Assembly (NCBI GenBank): GCA_005792355.1
Contig: SXSC01000050.1
Span: 1-64,000 of the forward strand
Length of the DNA: 64,000 bases
Reading direction: 5' to 3'
Source: Opitutaceae bacterium
GTDB taxonomy: Bacteria; Verrucomicrobiota; Verrucomicrobiia; Opitutales; Opitutaceae
The position numbers were made by a program, and so were the translations under genes. Below, one piece after another: positions 18,039 to 25,682 of this stretch (the first letter of the stretch is position 1; the number at the start of each line of letters is the position of its first letter). The notes under the pieces were generated by a model. It ran no database searches, was not told where the DNA came from, and worked only from the letters and a program-made list of their open reading frames with translations.

Positions 18039-18137
18039 ATGGCGCGTAAACTCCGACTGGAGTCGGCCGAGGGGATTTATCATATGCTCAACCGGGGCAA
18101 TTACCGGGCGCCGATCTTCCGGGCGGACAAGACCAAG
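18039..18137 (+). pseudogene. N-terminal fragment of a RAYT/IS200-like transposase
   Basis: ATG followed by ARKLRLESAEGIYHMLNRGN, then YRAPIFRADKTK, closely matching the N-terminus of REP-associated tyrosine transposases ('MARKLRLEYxGAIYHVxNRGN'). Similarity stops after about 33 codons, before the HUH and catalytic tyrosine motifs, and the frame ends at 18245 in unrelated sequence. It is downstream of, and in the same orientation as, the C-terminal fragment at 17693. The two are therefore probably relics of separate copies or of one rearranged copy. Confidence 0.65.
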
Positions 18138-18281
18138 CCAGAAAGCCCCGCCCGCGCTTTACGCAAATCGTCCCCAGCCCGGCCCGACGGTGGCCAACGC
18201 TTCGCTCCCACGGTGAGCGATCCGAAAGAGTCGGCTTGGGGGTAGTGCGGAGAACCGGAAGGGTGGTTGCGGTTTTCCGTG

Positions 18282-18303
18282 ATTGTGCGGCTGGCCGCAC
18301 AAT
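18282..18303 (-). terminator. Hairpin downstream of the DUF3570-DUF4266 operon
   Basis: Perfect 10-bp arms (ATTGTGCGGC and GCCGCACAAT) with a 2-base loop, about 105 bases beyond the DUF4266 stop in the direction of transcription. There is no strong U-tract, so it may act as an mRNA 3'-end hairpin rather than a classical intrinsic terminator. Confidence 0.4.
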
Positions 18304-18408
18304 TCGCAAATAGTGGGAAAGTCCTGCCCGTCACCGAACACTCTCTCAGCCTCCACCGCGACAAGTTGATGGTGCCGGCGCGCCAACTCTTGCGTCGAGA
18401 CCAAGCGG

Positions 18409-18648
18409 TCAATTGCACCCGCAGCCGCTGCCGCCCACGCCGCGGCCACCGGCGGCGGTTTCGCGCGAGAAGAAGGTGTGCTCCATCATCGCGGTGTGCA
18501 GCGGGTCGCGATCCGGGCGCATGGTGTAATTGGTGAGGGTTCCGCGCTCCCAGGGTTTCACCCGCACGAGGTTGGGATTGGCGCAGCCGGAAAACAGGGC
18601 GGTGGCGGTCGCGAGGATCAGGACGCTGAAACGGAGGCGGGTGTTCAT
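18409..18648 (-). CDS. DUF4266 small lipoprotein with a Gly/Cys-rich tail
   Basis: A 79-residue protein with a lipoprotein signal (FSVLILATATALFSGCANPN; lipobox FSGC near residue 22). The DUF4266 body is VKPWERGTLTNYTMRPDRDP, then MEHTFFSRETAAGGRGVGG, ending SGCGCN. DUF4266 proteins are uncharacterised. From memory they recur beside DUF3570, ApbE and TlpA-like genes, as here. The invariant-looking glycine-rich tail with two closely spaced cysteines is striking: it could be oxidised and reduced by the neighbouring thioredoxin, or modified by ApbE, but neither has been shown. It is the last gene of the operon, four bases after the TlpA-like stop. Confidence 0.85.
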   Translation of the reverse strand: MNTRLRFSVLILATATALFSGCANPNLVRVKPWERGTLTNYTMRPDRDPLHTAMMEHTFFSRETAAGGRGVGGSGCGCN

Positions 18649-18652
18649 GGGA

Positions 18653-19162
18653 TTAAGGTTTTTCGGCCAGGAGGGTTTCGAGGTTCTTGCGCAGTTCGGT
18701 TTCGGTGCGGTCGCCGTGAAATCCGGCGTGCAAAAAACGCACCCGGCCATCGCGGCCAATCAGGTAGCTGGTCGGCATGGCGGGTACGACGACCGATTGC
18801 ACGAGTTTCTTCCCGCGGTCGTGCAACGTGGGAAACGGCGGCGCGAGTTTTTTCACAAACGCCTCCGCCGCGGCGGATTTGTCGTCCAGCCCGATCGCGG
18901 CAATCACGAGGCCGCGCGGGGCGTACTCCTGGTGGAGCTTGGCGATCATCGGAAACGACGCTTTGCACGGGGCGCACCACGACGCCCAGAAATCGACGAG
19001 CACGACCTGGCCGGCCGTGGCGGGCAGCGGCCCGCCGGCGAGGCTCACGAGACCGGCGGAGACGAGCGAGGGAAACACGTCGCCGACTTTCACGTCGGCG
19101 CGGGCGGCGGGCGGGGTGATGAGCGCGAACAAAACGGCGAGTTGCAGCTTACGATACCACAT
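18653..19162 (-). CDS. TlpA/ResA-like thioredoxin-fold protein
   Basis: A 169-residue exported thioredoxin-family protein with an N-terminal signal (MWYRKLQLAVLFALITPPAA, cleavage near ARA-DV). The redox motif is WASWCAPCKASFPMIAKLH, with the WCxPC active site near residue 63. VPAMPTSYLIGRDGRVRFLH carries the cis-proline loop (VPAMPTSY) and the beta-sheet edge typical of TlpA. It would reduce disulfides in the periplasm, with electrons from a CcdA/DsbD-type protein not present here. Its ATG lies 14 bases inside the ApbE gene, so the two are translationally coupled. Its likeliest partner is the Cys-containing DUF4266 tail or a cytochrome-maturation client. Confidence 0.9.
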   Translation of the reverse strand: MWYRKLQLAVLFALITPPAARADVKVGDVFPSLVSAGLVSLAGGPLPATAGQVVLVDFWASWCAPCKASFPMIAKLHQEYAPRGLVIAAIGLDDKSAAAEAFVKKLAPPFPTLHDRGKKLVQSVVVPAMPTSYLIGRDGRVRFLHAGFHGDRTETELRKNLETLLAEKP

Positions 19163-20138
19163 AATTGAAAAAACCGCGGGTTTGGGCGCGGGCGTGTTCG
19201 GTCACCAGCAGGCCTTCGGCGCCGGGGCAGGCCTGGATGAATTCGATGCCCTTGGGTACGCCGAGCACAAAGGCGGTCGTCGAGAGCACCCCGGCTTGCA
19301 GGCAGCTCGCCGCCACCACCGTGGCCTGCAGACAACCGTTGGCCACCGGCCAGCCGGTGCGCGGATCGATGATGTGGCCGTACCGTTTTCCCGCGACGAT
19401 CCAGCGGCGGATGTAATCGCCGGAGGAGGCCACACCCTTGCCGATCACGGCGATGCTGCCGGCAGTCTCGGCCGGTCGCCGCGGATCTTCGAGGCCGATG
19501 TGCCACGCGGGTCGATCCGGCGGTGTGCCGACCGCGCGCAAATCGTGACCGAAGTCGACGAGCGCGTTCGTGATGCCATGGTCAGTGGCAATCTGCGCGG
19601 CGAGATCGACGGCGTATTCCTGGCCGAAGCCGCCGAAATCAAGCGCCATGCCCGGCGTGGGCAGGAACACTTTGCCGGCGGTCCGTTGCAATTTTTTCCA
19701 GCCCACCAGCTCACGCGCGGCGGCAATCTCCGCCGGCGCCGGCACCCGCGGTGCATCTGATTTGTAATTCCAGAGCTGGATCAGGGGCAGCGTCGTCGGA
19801 TCGAGGACCCCCTGCGTCATGAAATGCAGGGTGTCGCACAGCTTGAGCATTCCCTCCATCTCGGCGTCGACCTCGATCCAGTCGCGTCCGGCGGCGGCGT
19901 TGATGCGGCTGATCAGGCTGTCGGGGCGGAAGCGGGAGTATTTGGCCTCGAACGCCCCGACCCATGCGACCACGGCCCGCTCAAACGCCGCCGCCTGCGG
20001 GTCGCCACCCGGCGCGGCATACTGCACCGTGCACGAGGTGCCGAGCGCGGGAAACCCGAGCTTGCGCAACGGCAGGTGCGCGTTCGCCCCGGTGGGAGCG
20101 GGCGGCGGCGGGCGGCGGGATTGGGCGATGACGGCCAT
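19149..20138 (-). CDS. apbE: FAD:protein FMN transferase (ApbE)
   Basis: A 329-residue ApbE-family enzyme. This family transfers FMN from FAD to a Ser/Thr side chain of extracytoplasmic proteins using magnesium. Characteristic motifs are KYSRFRPDSLISRINAAAGR near residues 95-115, the glycine-rich MALDFGGFGQEYAVDLAA (canonical 'DLGGIGKGYAVD'), TNALVDFGHDLRAVG, and the metal-site region YGHIIDPRTGWPVANG. The usual signal peptide is not clear; the N-terminus is Pro/Arg-rich (MAVIAQSRRPPPPAP), so location is uncertain. There are eight bases between the DUF3570 stop and this start, and a 14-base overlap with the thioredoxin gene. No classical flavinylation target (NqrC/RnfG FMN-binding domain) is encoded nearby, so the substrate may be DUF3570 or DUF4266. 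Confidence 0.9.
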   Translation of the reverse strand: MAVIAQSRRPPPPAPTGANAHLPLRKLGFPALGTSCTVQYAAPGGDPQAAAFERAVVAWVGAFEAKYSRFRPDSLISRINAAAGRDWIEVDAEMEGMLKLCDTLHFMTQGVLDPTTLPLIQLWNYKSDAPRVPAPAEIAAARELVGWKKLQRTAGKVFLPTPGMALDFGGFGQEYAVDLAAQIATDHGITNALVDFGHDLRAVGTPPDRPAWHIGLEDPRRPAETAGSIAVIGKGVASSGDYIRRWIVAGKRYGHIIDPRTGWPVANGCLQATVVAASCLQAGVLSTTAFVLGVPKGIEFIQACPGAEGLLVTEHARAQTRGFFNYVVS

Positions 20139-20145
20139 GTCCGGT

Positions 20146-21306
20146 TCACCACGCGAAGCGGCCGCCGAGGGTGATGATGTTCGCGCGGCAGTAGGCGCTT
20201 TGCGGTGTCACGCGGTCCCTGCCACGCATGTCGTAGCGCTCGAACGCGGCGTCGAGCTGCCACGCCGCGGTCGCATTCCAGATGAGTTTCAATCCGTAGG
20301 TGAAAGTTCGCATCTTGGACAGGCGGTAGTCCGACGAGTAGAACGGACCCTGGGGGCGGGGCGGCCCGGCGGCGGGCACCACCGACGTGCCGTCGAGCCG
20401 GTAGTGGAAAAAGTCGGCGGCGCTCTGCTCGTAGAAACGCACGCCGGGGCGCAGAATCACGTGTTCGCCGAGGTGCTGGAACCAGGCAAGATCAAGGGTG
20501 TGCGCGGTGGTGTCGTAGCTATCATGATACAGCCGGTAACTGAGATCGACGGTCCCGTGCAGCCCGGGAAACGAGCGGTTGAGGCCGGCCAGTCCGATCC
20601 ACTTGTCGCGCTCCGCCGGGCGGTTTTCCGGGAACGTGAGCGGGAGCGACACGCCCGGGATGATCTCGGTGTTCTTCTGCACCAGCTTGTACGGGTCGGC
20701 GAGGAAGCCGCGCTGCCGGCCCCAGGTGAAATTCAGGGTGACGGAGGTCTGGGGATCGAGCAGCTGCGTGACACCCACGATGAGATCGTTGGTGCGTTTC
20801 CGGGCCCACGCCGTCTGGTAGAACACGCGGATGTCGTCGTCGGTGCCGGCGAGGCCGACGAGCAGGCTGGTGTTCTTCTGGTTGAAGTCGGTGATGGTGT
20901 TGAGCGACCAACCGGTGGAGACGTAGTCGCTCTCGCGGCTGTTGGCGGCGCCGAGCGCGAGGTTGATGCCCGCAAATTGCCGGGAGAGCGCGGCGTTCCA
21001 CGCCTTGCGCCGCTCGGTCAGTTGGGAGAGCGGCACCTGGTCGGAGCCGGCGGGGGCGGGCTGGCCGTTGGGCGTGGCACCGGCGATGGCGTCGATCACG
21101 CCTTCAATCTTCAGGCGCGTGGCGGTGCCGAGATCTTTTTCGAAGGACACCCCGTGGACTTTCACGGCGATGCGGCCGCCCATTTCCTGATAGTCCTGAT
21201 ATTTGTAGCGGACCGCATCCTCGGCGCGCAGGGCCCGCGGCGACAGCCAGAGAAGGAGCGCGGCGAGGACGGCGGCGCGGGCGGTGGAAGGCGGGAGCAG
21301 GTTCAT
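20146..21306 (-). CDS. DUF3570 predicted outer-membrane beta-barrel
   Basis: A 386-residue exported protein with a signal peptide (ARAAVLAALLLWLSPRALRA). The mature N-terminus (RYKYQDYQEMGGRIAVKVHG) and internal strands (TSLLVGLAGTDDDIRVFYQT, SVTLNFTWGRQRGF) are typical of DUF3570. Many aromatic-flanked strands and the C-terminal ANIITLGGRFAW suggest a barrel. Function is unknown. It begins the operon DUF3570-apbE-tlpA-DUF4266, whose order strongly suggests one extracytoplasmic redox function. The upstream region contains a GGTAAC half-site near 21368. Confidence 0.87.
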   Translation of the reverse strand: MNLLPPSTARAAVLAALLLWLSPRALRAEDAVRYKYQDYQEMGGRIAVKVHGVSFEKDLGTATRLKIEGVIDAIAGATPNGQPAPAGSDQVPLSQLTERRKAWNAALSRQFAGINLALGAANSRESDYVSTGWSLNTITDFNQKNTSLLVGLAGTDDDIRVFYQTAWARKRTNDLIVGVTQLLDPQTSVTLNFTWGRQRGFLADPYKLVQKNTEIIPGVSLPLTFPENRPAERDKWIGLAGLNRSFPGLHGTVDLSYRLYHDSYDTTAHTLDLAWFQHLGEHVILRPGVRFYEQSAADFFHYRLDGTSVVPAAGPPRPQGPFYSSDYRLSKMRTFTYGLKLIWNATAAWQLDAAFERYDMRGRDRVTPQSAYCRANIITLGGRFAW

Positions 21307-21507
21307 GGAGCGATGTCGGCGGGATCGGGAAAAATGAAGCAGTGTGGAACGCGGCGCAAACAGAGACCGGTAACAGATCGGCTAGATGGGATACGCGGCA
21401 TAGATGCGCGGTTAGGCAATACCGGCTTGGTCGTAGGCGCGTGATTTTTTCACCACGGTTCGGGACCGAAACCAAATTATTGGGGAATCTTGAAATCGAG
21501 AATCAGT

Positions 21508-21530
21508 CATCTGGAATCTGGGAATTTCCA
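21508..21530. repeat. Dispersed 'ATCTGG..AATTTC' repeat, copy 1
   Basis: The stretch reads CATCTGGAATCTGGGAATTT, followed by CCA. Related stretches are at 26968-26983, 27033-27070 (complement strand) and 63491-63530. All are intergenic or at gene starts. The role is unknown. Copies share spaced ATCTGG and AATTTC words but are not identical. Confidence 0.45.
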
Positions 21531-21563
21531 AGCCCGTAAGGCGCGCCGTTCGACGTTTCGACG

Positions 21564-21586
21564 CGAAAATGCCAACGGCATTTTCG
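21564..21586 (-). terminator. Hairpin downstream of the gspG-gspM operon
   Basis: Perfect 10-bp arms (CGAAAATGCC and GGCATTTTCG) around a 3-base loop, 86 bases beyond the gspM stop. The position fits a terminator for the minus-strand secretion operon. There is no long U-run, so the assignment rests on position and symmetry. Confidence 0.5.
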
Positions 21587-21671
21587 TTAAGCAGCCGGTC
21601 GGGAAGGCCGCTGCGCTTGCCGGGGAACGTCGAAGTTGCCTGGAGGTGCGGTTTTCACGTCCGACAGGCTG

Positions 21672-22208
21672 CTACGGCACGATTTCCACCGACACAACTT
21701 TCAGGTTCAGCGTCAGGGTCGCGGGGTTGTTGGCGGCGGAGGAGAGAATAAAACGTTCCACTGAAATATAGGGTGAGCGTTTCTGCAGCGATTCGTAAAA
21801 CGTCTTCAACGGGTCCCACGCGGCCTGGTTGATGTCATACGCGGCCGTGTGGACGGCAAACTGGCCGCTTTTCTCGGTGGTCGGGGCGCTGCTGACGGTG
21901 TTCTTCAGTCCGGCTTCCGTGGCCAGCTGGGCGACGGTGGTCACCAGCTGGTTGCCGTTCAAGGTGCGCGAGGGGTCGAGCCGTTCCGCCGTTTTTTGGG
22001 CGGTCTTCTCGATAATCGTGCGGTTCTTGATCCACTGGGCCTGTTCGGCGAGGCGGGTGGTGGTGCTGCGCTGTTCACGCCAAAACGTGCCCGCGCGTTT
22101 GCTGAACGCGGAGAACCACCAAATCGCCCCGATGGCGACGAAGGCCACGAGCAGCAGTTTTTCGCGCAGCGCGCGGGTGAGGAAGAAAATGCGGACGGCG
22201 CGAATCAT
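21672..22208 (-). CDS. gspM: T2SS GspM-like platform protein
   Basis: A 178-residue single-pass membrane protein. It has a short cytoplasmic start (MIRAVRIFFLTRALREKLLL), one membrane segment near residues 17-34 (LLLVAFVAIGAIWWF), a coiled-coil-like stretch, and a C-terminal ferredoxin-like domain (VERFILSSAANNPATLTLNL). GspM proteins have this topology and bind GspL in the inner-membrane platform. Similarity is topological rather than motif-based. The call relies on the position directly after gspL, with a four-base overlap, and on its length (GspM is about 160 residues). It is the last gene of the gspG-M unit. Confidence 0.75.
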   Translation of the reverse strand: MIRAVRIFFLTRALREKLLLVAFVAIGAIWWFSAFSKRAGTFWREQRSTTTRLAEQAQWIKNRTIIEKTAQKTAERLDPSRTLNGNQLVTTVAQLATEAGLKNTVSSAPTTEKSGQFAVHTAAYDINQAAWDPLKTFYESLQKRSPYISVERFILSSAANNPATLTLNLKVVSVEIVP

Positions 22209-23377
22209 GGGGTGGGAGGTTTCGGCGGCTCGGGGGCCAGCAACGCCTCGGGCTTGAACACCGCCGTCAGCGTGAACTGGGCCTGATCGCCGCGCACCTG
22301 GGAAATGGGCGCATTGACCTTTTCGATCGCGGGCAATTTTCGCAGCGTGGACTCGTAGACGTTGATTTGCGCGGCGTTGCTCGCGCGGCCATCGACAAAG
22401 ATCGTGTAGAGACCTTTCGACTGGTCCGCCACAATGCGCGTGAACAGGATTTCGGGCGGTTTGCGCTCGAGTTCCAGCCCGGTTAGCTGGGTCATCATCT
22501 CGAGCGGCATGAGGCGCTTGGTGGCGAGCTCCTCGATCTTGTTGGTGAGTTCATGGATGCCGGTGATCTTGTCGACCAGCGGCTTTTGGGCGGCAAACTG
22601 CTTCTGTCGCACCTGCTGCCACATGCGGCCTCCGACCAAGGAGAGCTCCCCGAGGCTGAGCACGGCAAGGGAGGCGGCGAAGCCGACGGCCACGCGCCAC
22701 ATCAGCACGTCGCGCCGCCGGGCACTGCGCAACGCGGCGAGCTCGCCTTTGTCGCGCACGTCGGCGGCGGTGAGTGCGGCGGAGGGCAACAGGGAGTCGA
22801 ACTCCCCGCTGCGGAAGACGATTTCGCCGTCATTCTTGGCCGGTTCAGGTGCGAGCGGCGTGGCGAGTTCGATGACTGTCTTGCTGCCGCCAAGCTCCGC
22901 CACGAGCGCCGTGCGAATCCGCGCGCGGTCCTCCTCCGTGGCCTCGGGATCGATGACGCGCGTCAGGATTTTGGATGGCACCTGGCCGGTCGCCCAATGC
23001 ACGGCGGTGATGGCCTCCGCATAGCTCAGCAGGACTGTCGTCGCGGGTTCGACGGCGGCGCCGAGGGCGGCGGCAAATCCCGGCAAGACCACCTCGGCTC
23101 CGTCCCACTCCACCGTTTGTTCGTTGGTGAAACGACGCCGGTAGGCGGCGAACACCAGCGCCTCGTCCGCCAGTGGCTTCCGGAACCAGCCATAATATAG
23201 CTGGGCGAGGGGGAACGGCGAGATCGCCTCCAGGGCGATTTCGACCTGGGCCGCGGCGTCTTCCGCGGTCGCGCCCGCCGTAATCGAAATCGTGCGCGTG
23301 AAAAACGCGGCATCGGACAGCAGCGCCACCTTGGGCGGCGGCGGTCCGGCACGAAGAAATCGGAAAGGCGAGGGCAT
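22205..23377 (-). CDS. gspL: T2SS GspL-like platform protein (PilM/PilN-type)
   Basis: A 390-residue inner-membrane protein. The N-terminal half (residues 1-215) is cytoplasmic and looks like the degenerate actin-type domain of GspL/PilM, which binds GspE (EDAAAQVEIALEAISPFPLA, then TTVLLSYAEAITAVHWATGQ). One membrane segment lies near residues 228-248 (WRVAVGFAASLAVLSLGEL). A periplasmic PilN-like region follows with a helix (IHELTNKIEELATKRLMP) and a ferredoxin-like fold (GLYTIFVDGRASNAAQINVY). Sequence similarity to proteobacterial GspL is low, and the call rests on architecture and on the gspK-L-M context. A 354-base repeat-rich gap separates it from gspK. Confidence 0.78.
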   Translation of the reverse strand: MPSPFRFLRAGPPPPKVALLSDAAFFTRTISITAGATAEDAAAQVEIALEAISPFPLAQLYYGWFRKPLADEALVFAAYRRRFTNEQTVEWDGAEVVLPGFAAALGAAVEPATTVLLSYAEAITAVHWATGQVPSKILTRVIDPEATEEDRARIRTALVAELGGSKTVIELATPLAPEPAKNDGEIVFRSGEFDSLLPSAALTAADVRDKGELAALRSARRRDVLMWRVAVGFAASLAVLSLGELSLVGGRMWQQVRQKQFAAQKPLVDKITGIHELTNKIEELATKRLMPLEMMTQLTGLELERKPPEILFTRIVADQSKGLYTIFVDGRASNAAQINVYESTLRKLPAIEKVNAPISQVRGDQAQFTLTAVFKPEALLAPEPPKPPTP

Positions 23378-23380
23378 GAG

Positions 23381-23745
23381 GGACGACAGGACGACGGGAC
23401 TACGGGACGACGGGACTACGGGACGGCATGATCAAGAGAGTACGGACTACCGGCCTCAGAGAACAAGATCGCATAATGGGAGGTTGAGGGGCGATTAACG
23501 CTTCTCCCGGTTGGCGGTGGCGGCGCGAGCATCGGAGGGCGCCGCTTTGTCGGCGCCGATTCTTATGGTCACGTCTGCGGCTGCGACAAAGCGCAGCCCT
23601 CCGAAATCGAATGAGGTCGATCGCCGCGCGGCCCTACCGACAATCGGGAAATACATCTCCTGGTCTTCTGGTCCCGTGGTCCTGTGGTCCCGTCGTCCCG
23701 TGGTCTTGTCGTCGTGTTCATGTCGTCGTGTTCATGTCGTCGGCG
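23381..23745. repeat. Simple-sequence inverted repeats flanking a REP pair between gspK and gspL
   Basis: Near 23381-23428 a GGACGACGGGACTAC-type unit repeats in tandem. Near 23665-23745 the complementary GTCCCGT(G/C)GTC-type unit repeats, with GTCGTCGTGTTCAT present twice in a row. The two tracts are roughly reverse complements and flank a REP pair at 23532-23604. The right tract runs into the last codons of gspK. Slippage in it could change the GspK C-terminus. Confidence 0.6.
23532..23604. repeat. REP pair (BIME-like), copy A
   Basis: Two adjacent hairpins. The first runs TCGGAGGGCGCCGCTTTGTC and on to GGCGCCG. The second is CGGCTGCG followed by ACAAAGCGCAGCCCTCCGA. The same composite is present in inverted orientation at 63702-63768. 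REP pairs of this type are mobilised by RAYT transposases in other bacteria. Confidence 0.7.
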
Positions 23746-24910
23746 TCGCCGACGCTTGGTAAATCTCATCATTCTCCCGAATTTCCAAGAGCGTAAAAGG
23801 ATACTTCAGGTTTCGGCCGGCGGCATCCTTGGCACCCGTCGTCCCACCAGGTTTCGCGCTGGCTTGGGTGGCGTTGGGTTGGTTTTGCTGCTGGGTGGCG
23901 CTATTGGCGGTGGTCGTCTCCTTCTTGGTTGCCGTGGTCTGCACGGTGGTGGCGCCGCCAGGGGGCGCGATGACCGTCGAAACCCGGTACTCGTTGCGCC
24001 CTTCCCGTACCGTCAGGTTGATGCGGAGGGCGCCGATCGTGGTCGCAAATCCCCCGGCATCGCCCGTCGGCCCGGCGATGTTCGCCACGTCGTTGTTGTT
24101 CTGGAAAATCCCCGGGCCGTTGGTTTGAAAATTTCCCTGGCCCCGCAGGTAGTCGGTGACGTTGCGCGTCTGCATCGGATCATACTGACCAAGGGCCGCC
24201 AGCACATCGGGTTTGGCCGCGTTGAGATTGGGCTTCGCAAAATCGAACAACGACACGTTGTCCACGAAGCGCCGCCAGGCGTCGTTCGGCCGGCCGTCGG
24301 GATCGTAGAAATAGTCGCGGACCCGATCGATCGCGGCGAGTTCGTGATACGACCGCATCGGCCGGCCGGGCGGCTCGTACGGAATCGCGCCATACTCGTA
24401 ATTGGGCTGGAGCGGCGAGGTGTAGACGTGGCCGCGTTTCATCCAGCCGAGGAGCGCATCGGCGAGTGCATCGGCGTCGTTTTTCAGCACACCCCATTGC
24501 ATGAACAGGTTCGTCATGACCTGAGCATTGATGTGCGGCAGGGAGAGTTTCCCGCTTTCGTCCTCGAAGGTGACTTCGATGACGCAACCCTCCGAGGGTG
24601 CATAACCGGCAAAGGCCAGCGGATCGTTCCAGCCTTCCGCCGGGCTGCGCAAGCCGTTGCCGACCTCGCGGAAATCCACCAACACGCCGAGCACCACCTC
24701 CAGCGCGGAGTAGGCCTCGGTCCGCAGTCGTTTGGTGACCGCCACCCGCTGATCAACGAGGAGATCCACCGCCGCCTTTTCCATGAACGCGAGCAGCGCA
24801 AAGGTGGCGAAGAGCAGGGTGATCATGACGATCACGAGCACCGAGGCGCGGGTGGGGCGGGGCGAAGGGGAGGATTTTACGCCGGTCGATCGAACCTCCG
24901 CCGTCACCAT
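23732..24910 (-). CDS. gspK: T2SS minor pseudopilin GspK
   Basis: A protein of about 392 residues. The ATG at 24910 (MVTAEVRSTGVKSSPS) was preferred over upstream starts because the DNA beyond it is an intergenic REP-like palindrome. The hydrophobic N-terminal helix (ASVLVIVMITLLFATFALLA) corresponds to the pseudopilin transmembrane helix. As in many GspK proteins there is no classical GFTLLE motif. A large globular domain follows, with GKLSLPHINAQ and KPNLNAAKPDVLAALGQYDP (the T2SSK 'N(I/L)N.A' element). The C-terminal tail is low-complexity Thr/Gln/Ala and then PFTLLEIRENDEIYQ. GspK caps the pseudopilus tip with GspI and GspJ, encoded just upstream. Confidence 0.85.
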   Translation of the reverse strand: MVTAEVRSTGVKSSPSPRPTRASVLVIVMITLLFATFALLAFMEKAAVDLLVDQRVAVTKRLRTEAYSALEVVLGVLVDFREVGNGLRSPAEGWNDPLAFAGYAPSEGCVIEVTFEDESGKLSLPHINAQVMTNLFMQWGVLKNDADALADALLGWMKRGHVYTSPLQPNYEYGAIPYEPPGRPMRSYHELAAIDRVRDYFYDPDGRPNDAWRRFVDNVSLFDFAKPNLNAAKPDVLAALGQYDPMQTRNVTDYLRGQGNFQTNGPGIFQNNNDVANIAGPTGDAGGFATTIGALRINLTVREGRNEYRVSTVIAPPGGATTVQTTATKKETTTANSATQQQNQPNATQASAKPGGTTGAKDAAGRNLKYPFTLLEIRENDEIYQASATPTT

Positions 24911-24915
24911 CACAT

Positions 24916-24991
24916 GGAGGCGGGGTGCCCTCACCCCGCGGGTTTTCGGACTCGGACGCGTGATTCCGCGGGGTGGGGGCACCCCGCCTCC
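24916..24991. repeat. REP-like palindrome family 'GGAGGCGGGGTGCC', copy 1
   Basis: GGAGGCGGGGTGCC at 24916-24929 pairs with GGCACCCCGCCTCC at 24978-24991, and CACCCCGCGG pairs with CCGCGGGGTG inside. Further copies are at 30684-30709 and a degenerate one near 27808-27832. It separates the gspJ stop from the chosen gspK start, so the message here can fold strongly. Confidence 0.7.
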
Positions 24992-25034
24992 AACCGACGA
25001 ATCGTTTTCAGTGTGGTTCACGCCGTACACGGGT

Positions 25035-25682
25035 TTAAAAAACCGGCAGCGCCTCGCCGGGCGCGGGCAGGGTGATTACGCTCTCGCGCGTGAGTTTGCC
25101 GTAGGTGAATTTCAATCGCAGCCGCTGCGGCGTCAGGGGCTGCCCCTGGGGATCCGGCTTCAAGATCGTCTCGGTCGACCACCGGCGGGAATCGGTGTCG
25201 TAGTAGTCGTAGGCGAGCGCGGTGGCCAGTGGGGTGACGACGGTTTCGCGGGGCGGGTCGGTCTCGAAATTTTTCTCGAGCCGCGAATGCCAGAGGATCA
25301 CCAGGCCCTCACCGGGGCGCACCTGAAACGAACACACGACCTCGGGCAGCGGACGTTCGGGCCAGTTGAAGAGCCGGCTGCCAGCGGGCAGTTCGAAGGT
25401 GAGCATTTTTTCCATGAGCCCGTTTTGCGGGCGGATCTCCTGGAGCGCGATCGGCGTGGAGCCGGCCCGGGCCGCGGGGGGCAGGGCGGAGGCGCGCAGT
25501 TCATTGTCGAGGAAACGCGTGACCGCCCGCACGTGCTGATCGAACAGCCGCAGATCGGTGCGCTGGCCCCAGAGTTCCCCCATGGAAAAGATAAACGTGT
25601 TCATCGCCATGAGCAGCAGGGCGACGAGCGCCAGTGCGAGGAGCATCTCAAGCAGCGTGAAAGCGCGGCGGGTGGGGTTCAT
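25035..25682 (-). CDS. gspJ: T2SS minor pseudopilin GspJ
   Basis: A 215-residue pseudopilin. The ATG at 25682 gives NPTRRAFTLLEMLLALALVA, a type III (prepilin-peptidase) signal: positively charged leader, cleavage before the Phe, Glu at +5 and a hydrophobic helix. The globular part includes DQHVRAVTRFLDNELRASAL and EKMLTFELPAGSRLF, as in GspJ. It overlaps gspI by four bases (25679-25682). With GspI and GspK it would form the tip complex that starts pseudopilus assembly. GspH is the alternative, but order and length favour GspJ. Confidence 0.85.
   Translation of the reverse strand: MNPTRRAFTLLEMLLALALVALLLMAMNTFIFSMGELWGQRTDLRLFDQHVRAVTRFLDNELRASALPPAARAGSTPIALQEIRPQNGLMEKMLTFELPAGSRLFNWPERPLPEVVCSFQVRPGEGLVILWHSRLEKNFETDPPRETVVTPLATALAYDYYDTDSRRWSTETILKPDPQGQPLTPQRLRLKFTYGKLTRESVITLPAPGEALPVF

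Noticed and set aside
19819-21444. A 541-codon plus-strand open frame
   Set aside because: Antisense of apbE and DUF3570, both motif-supported.
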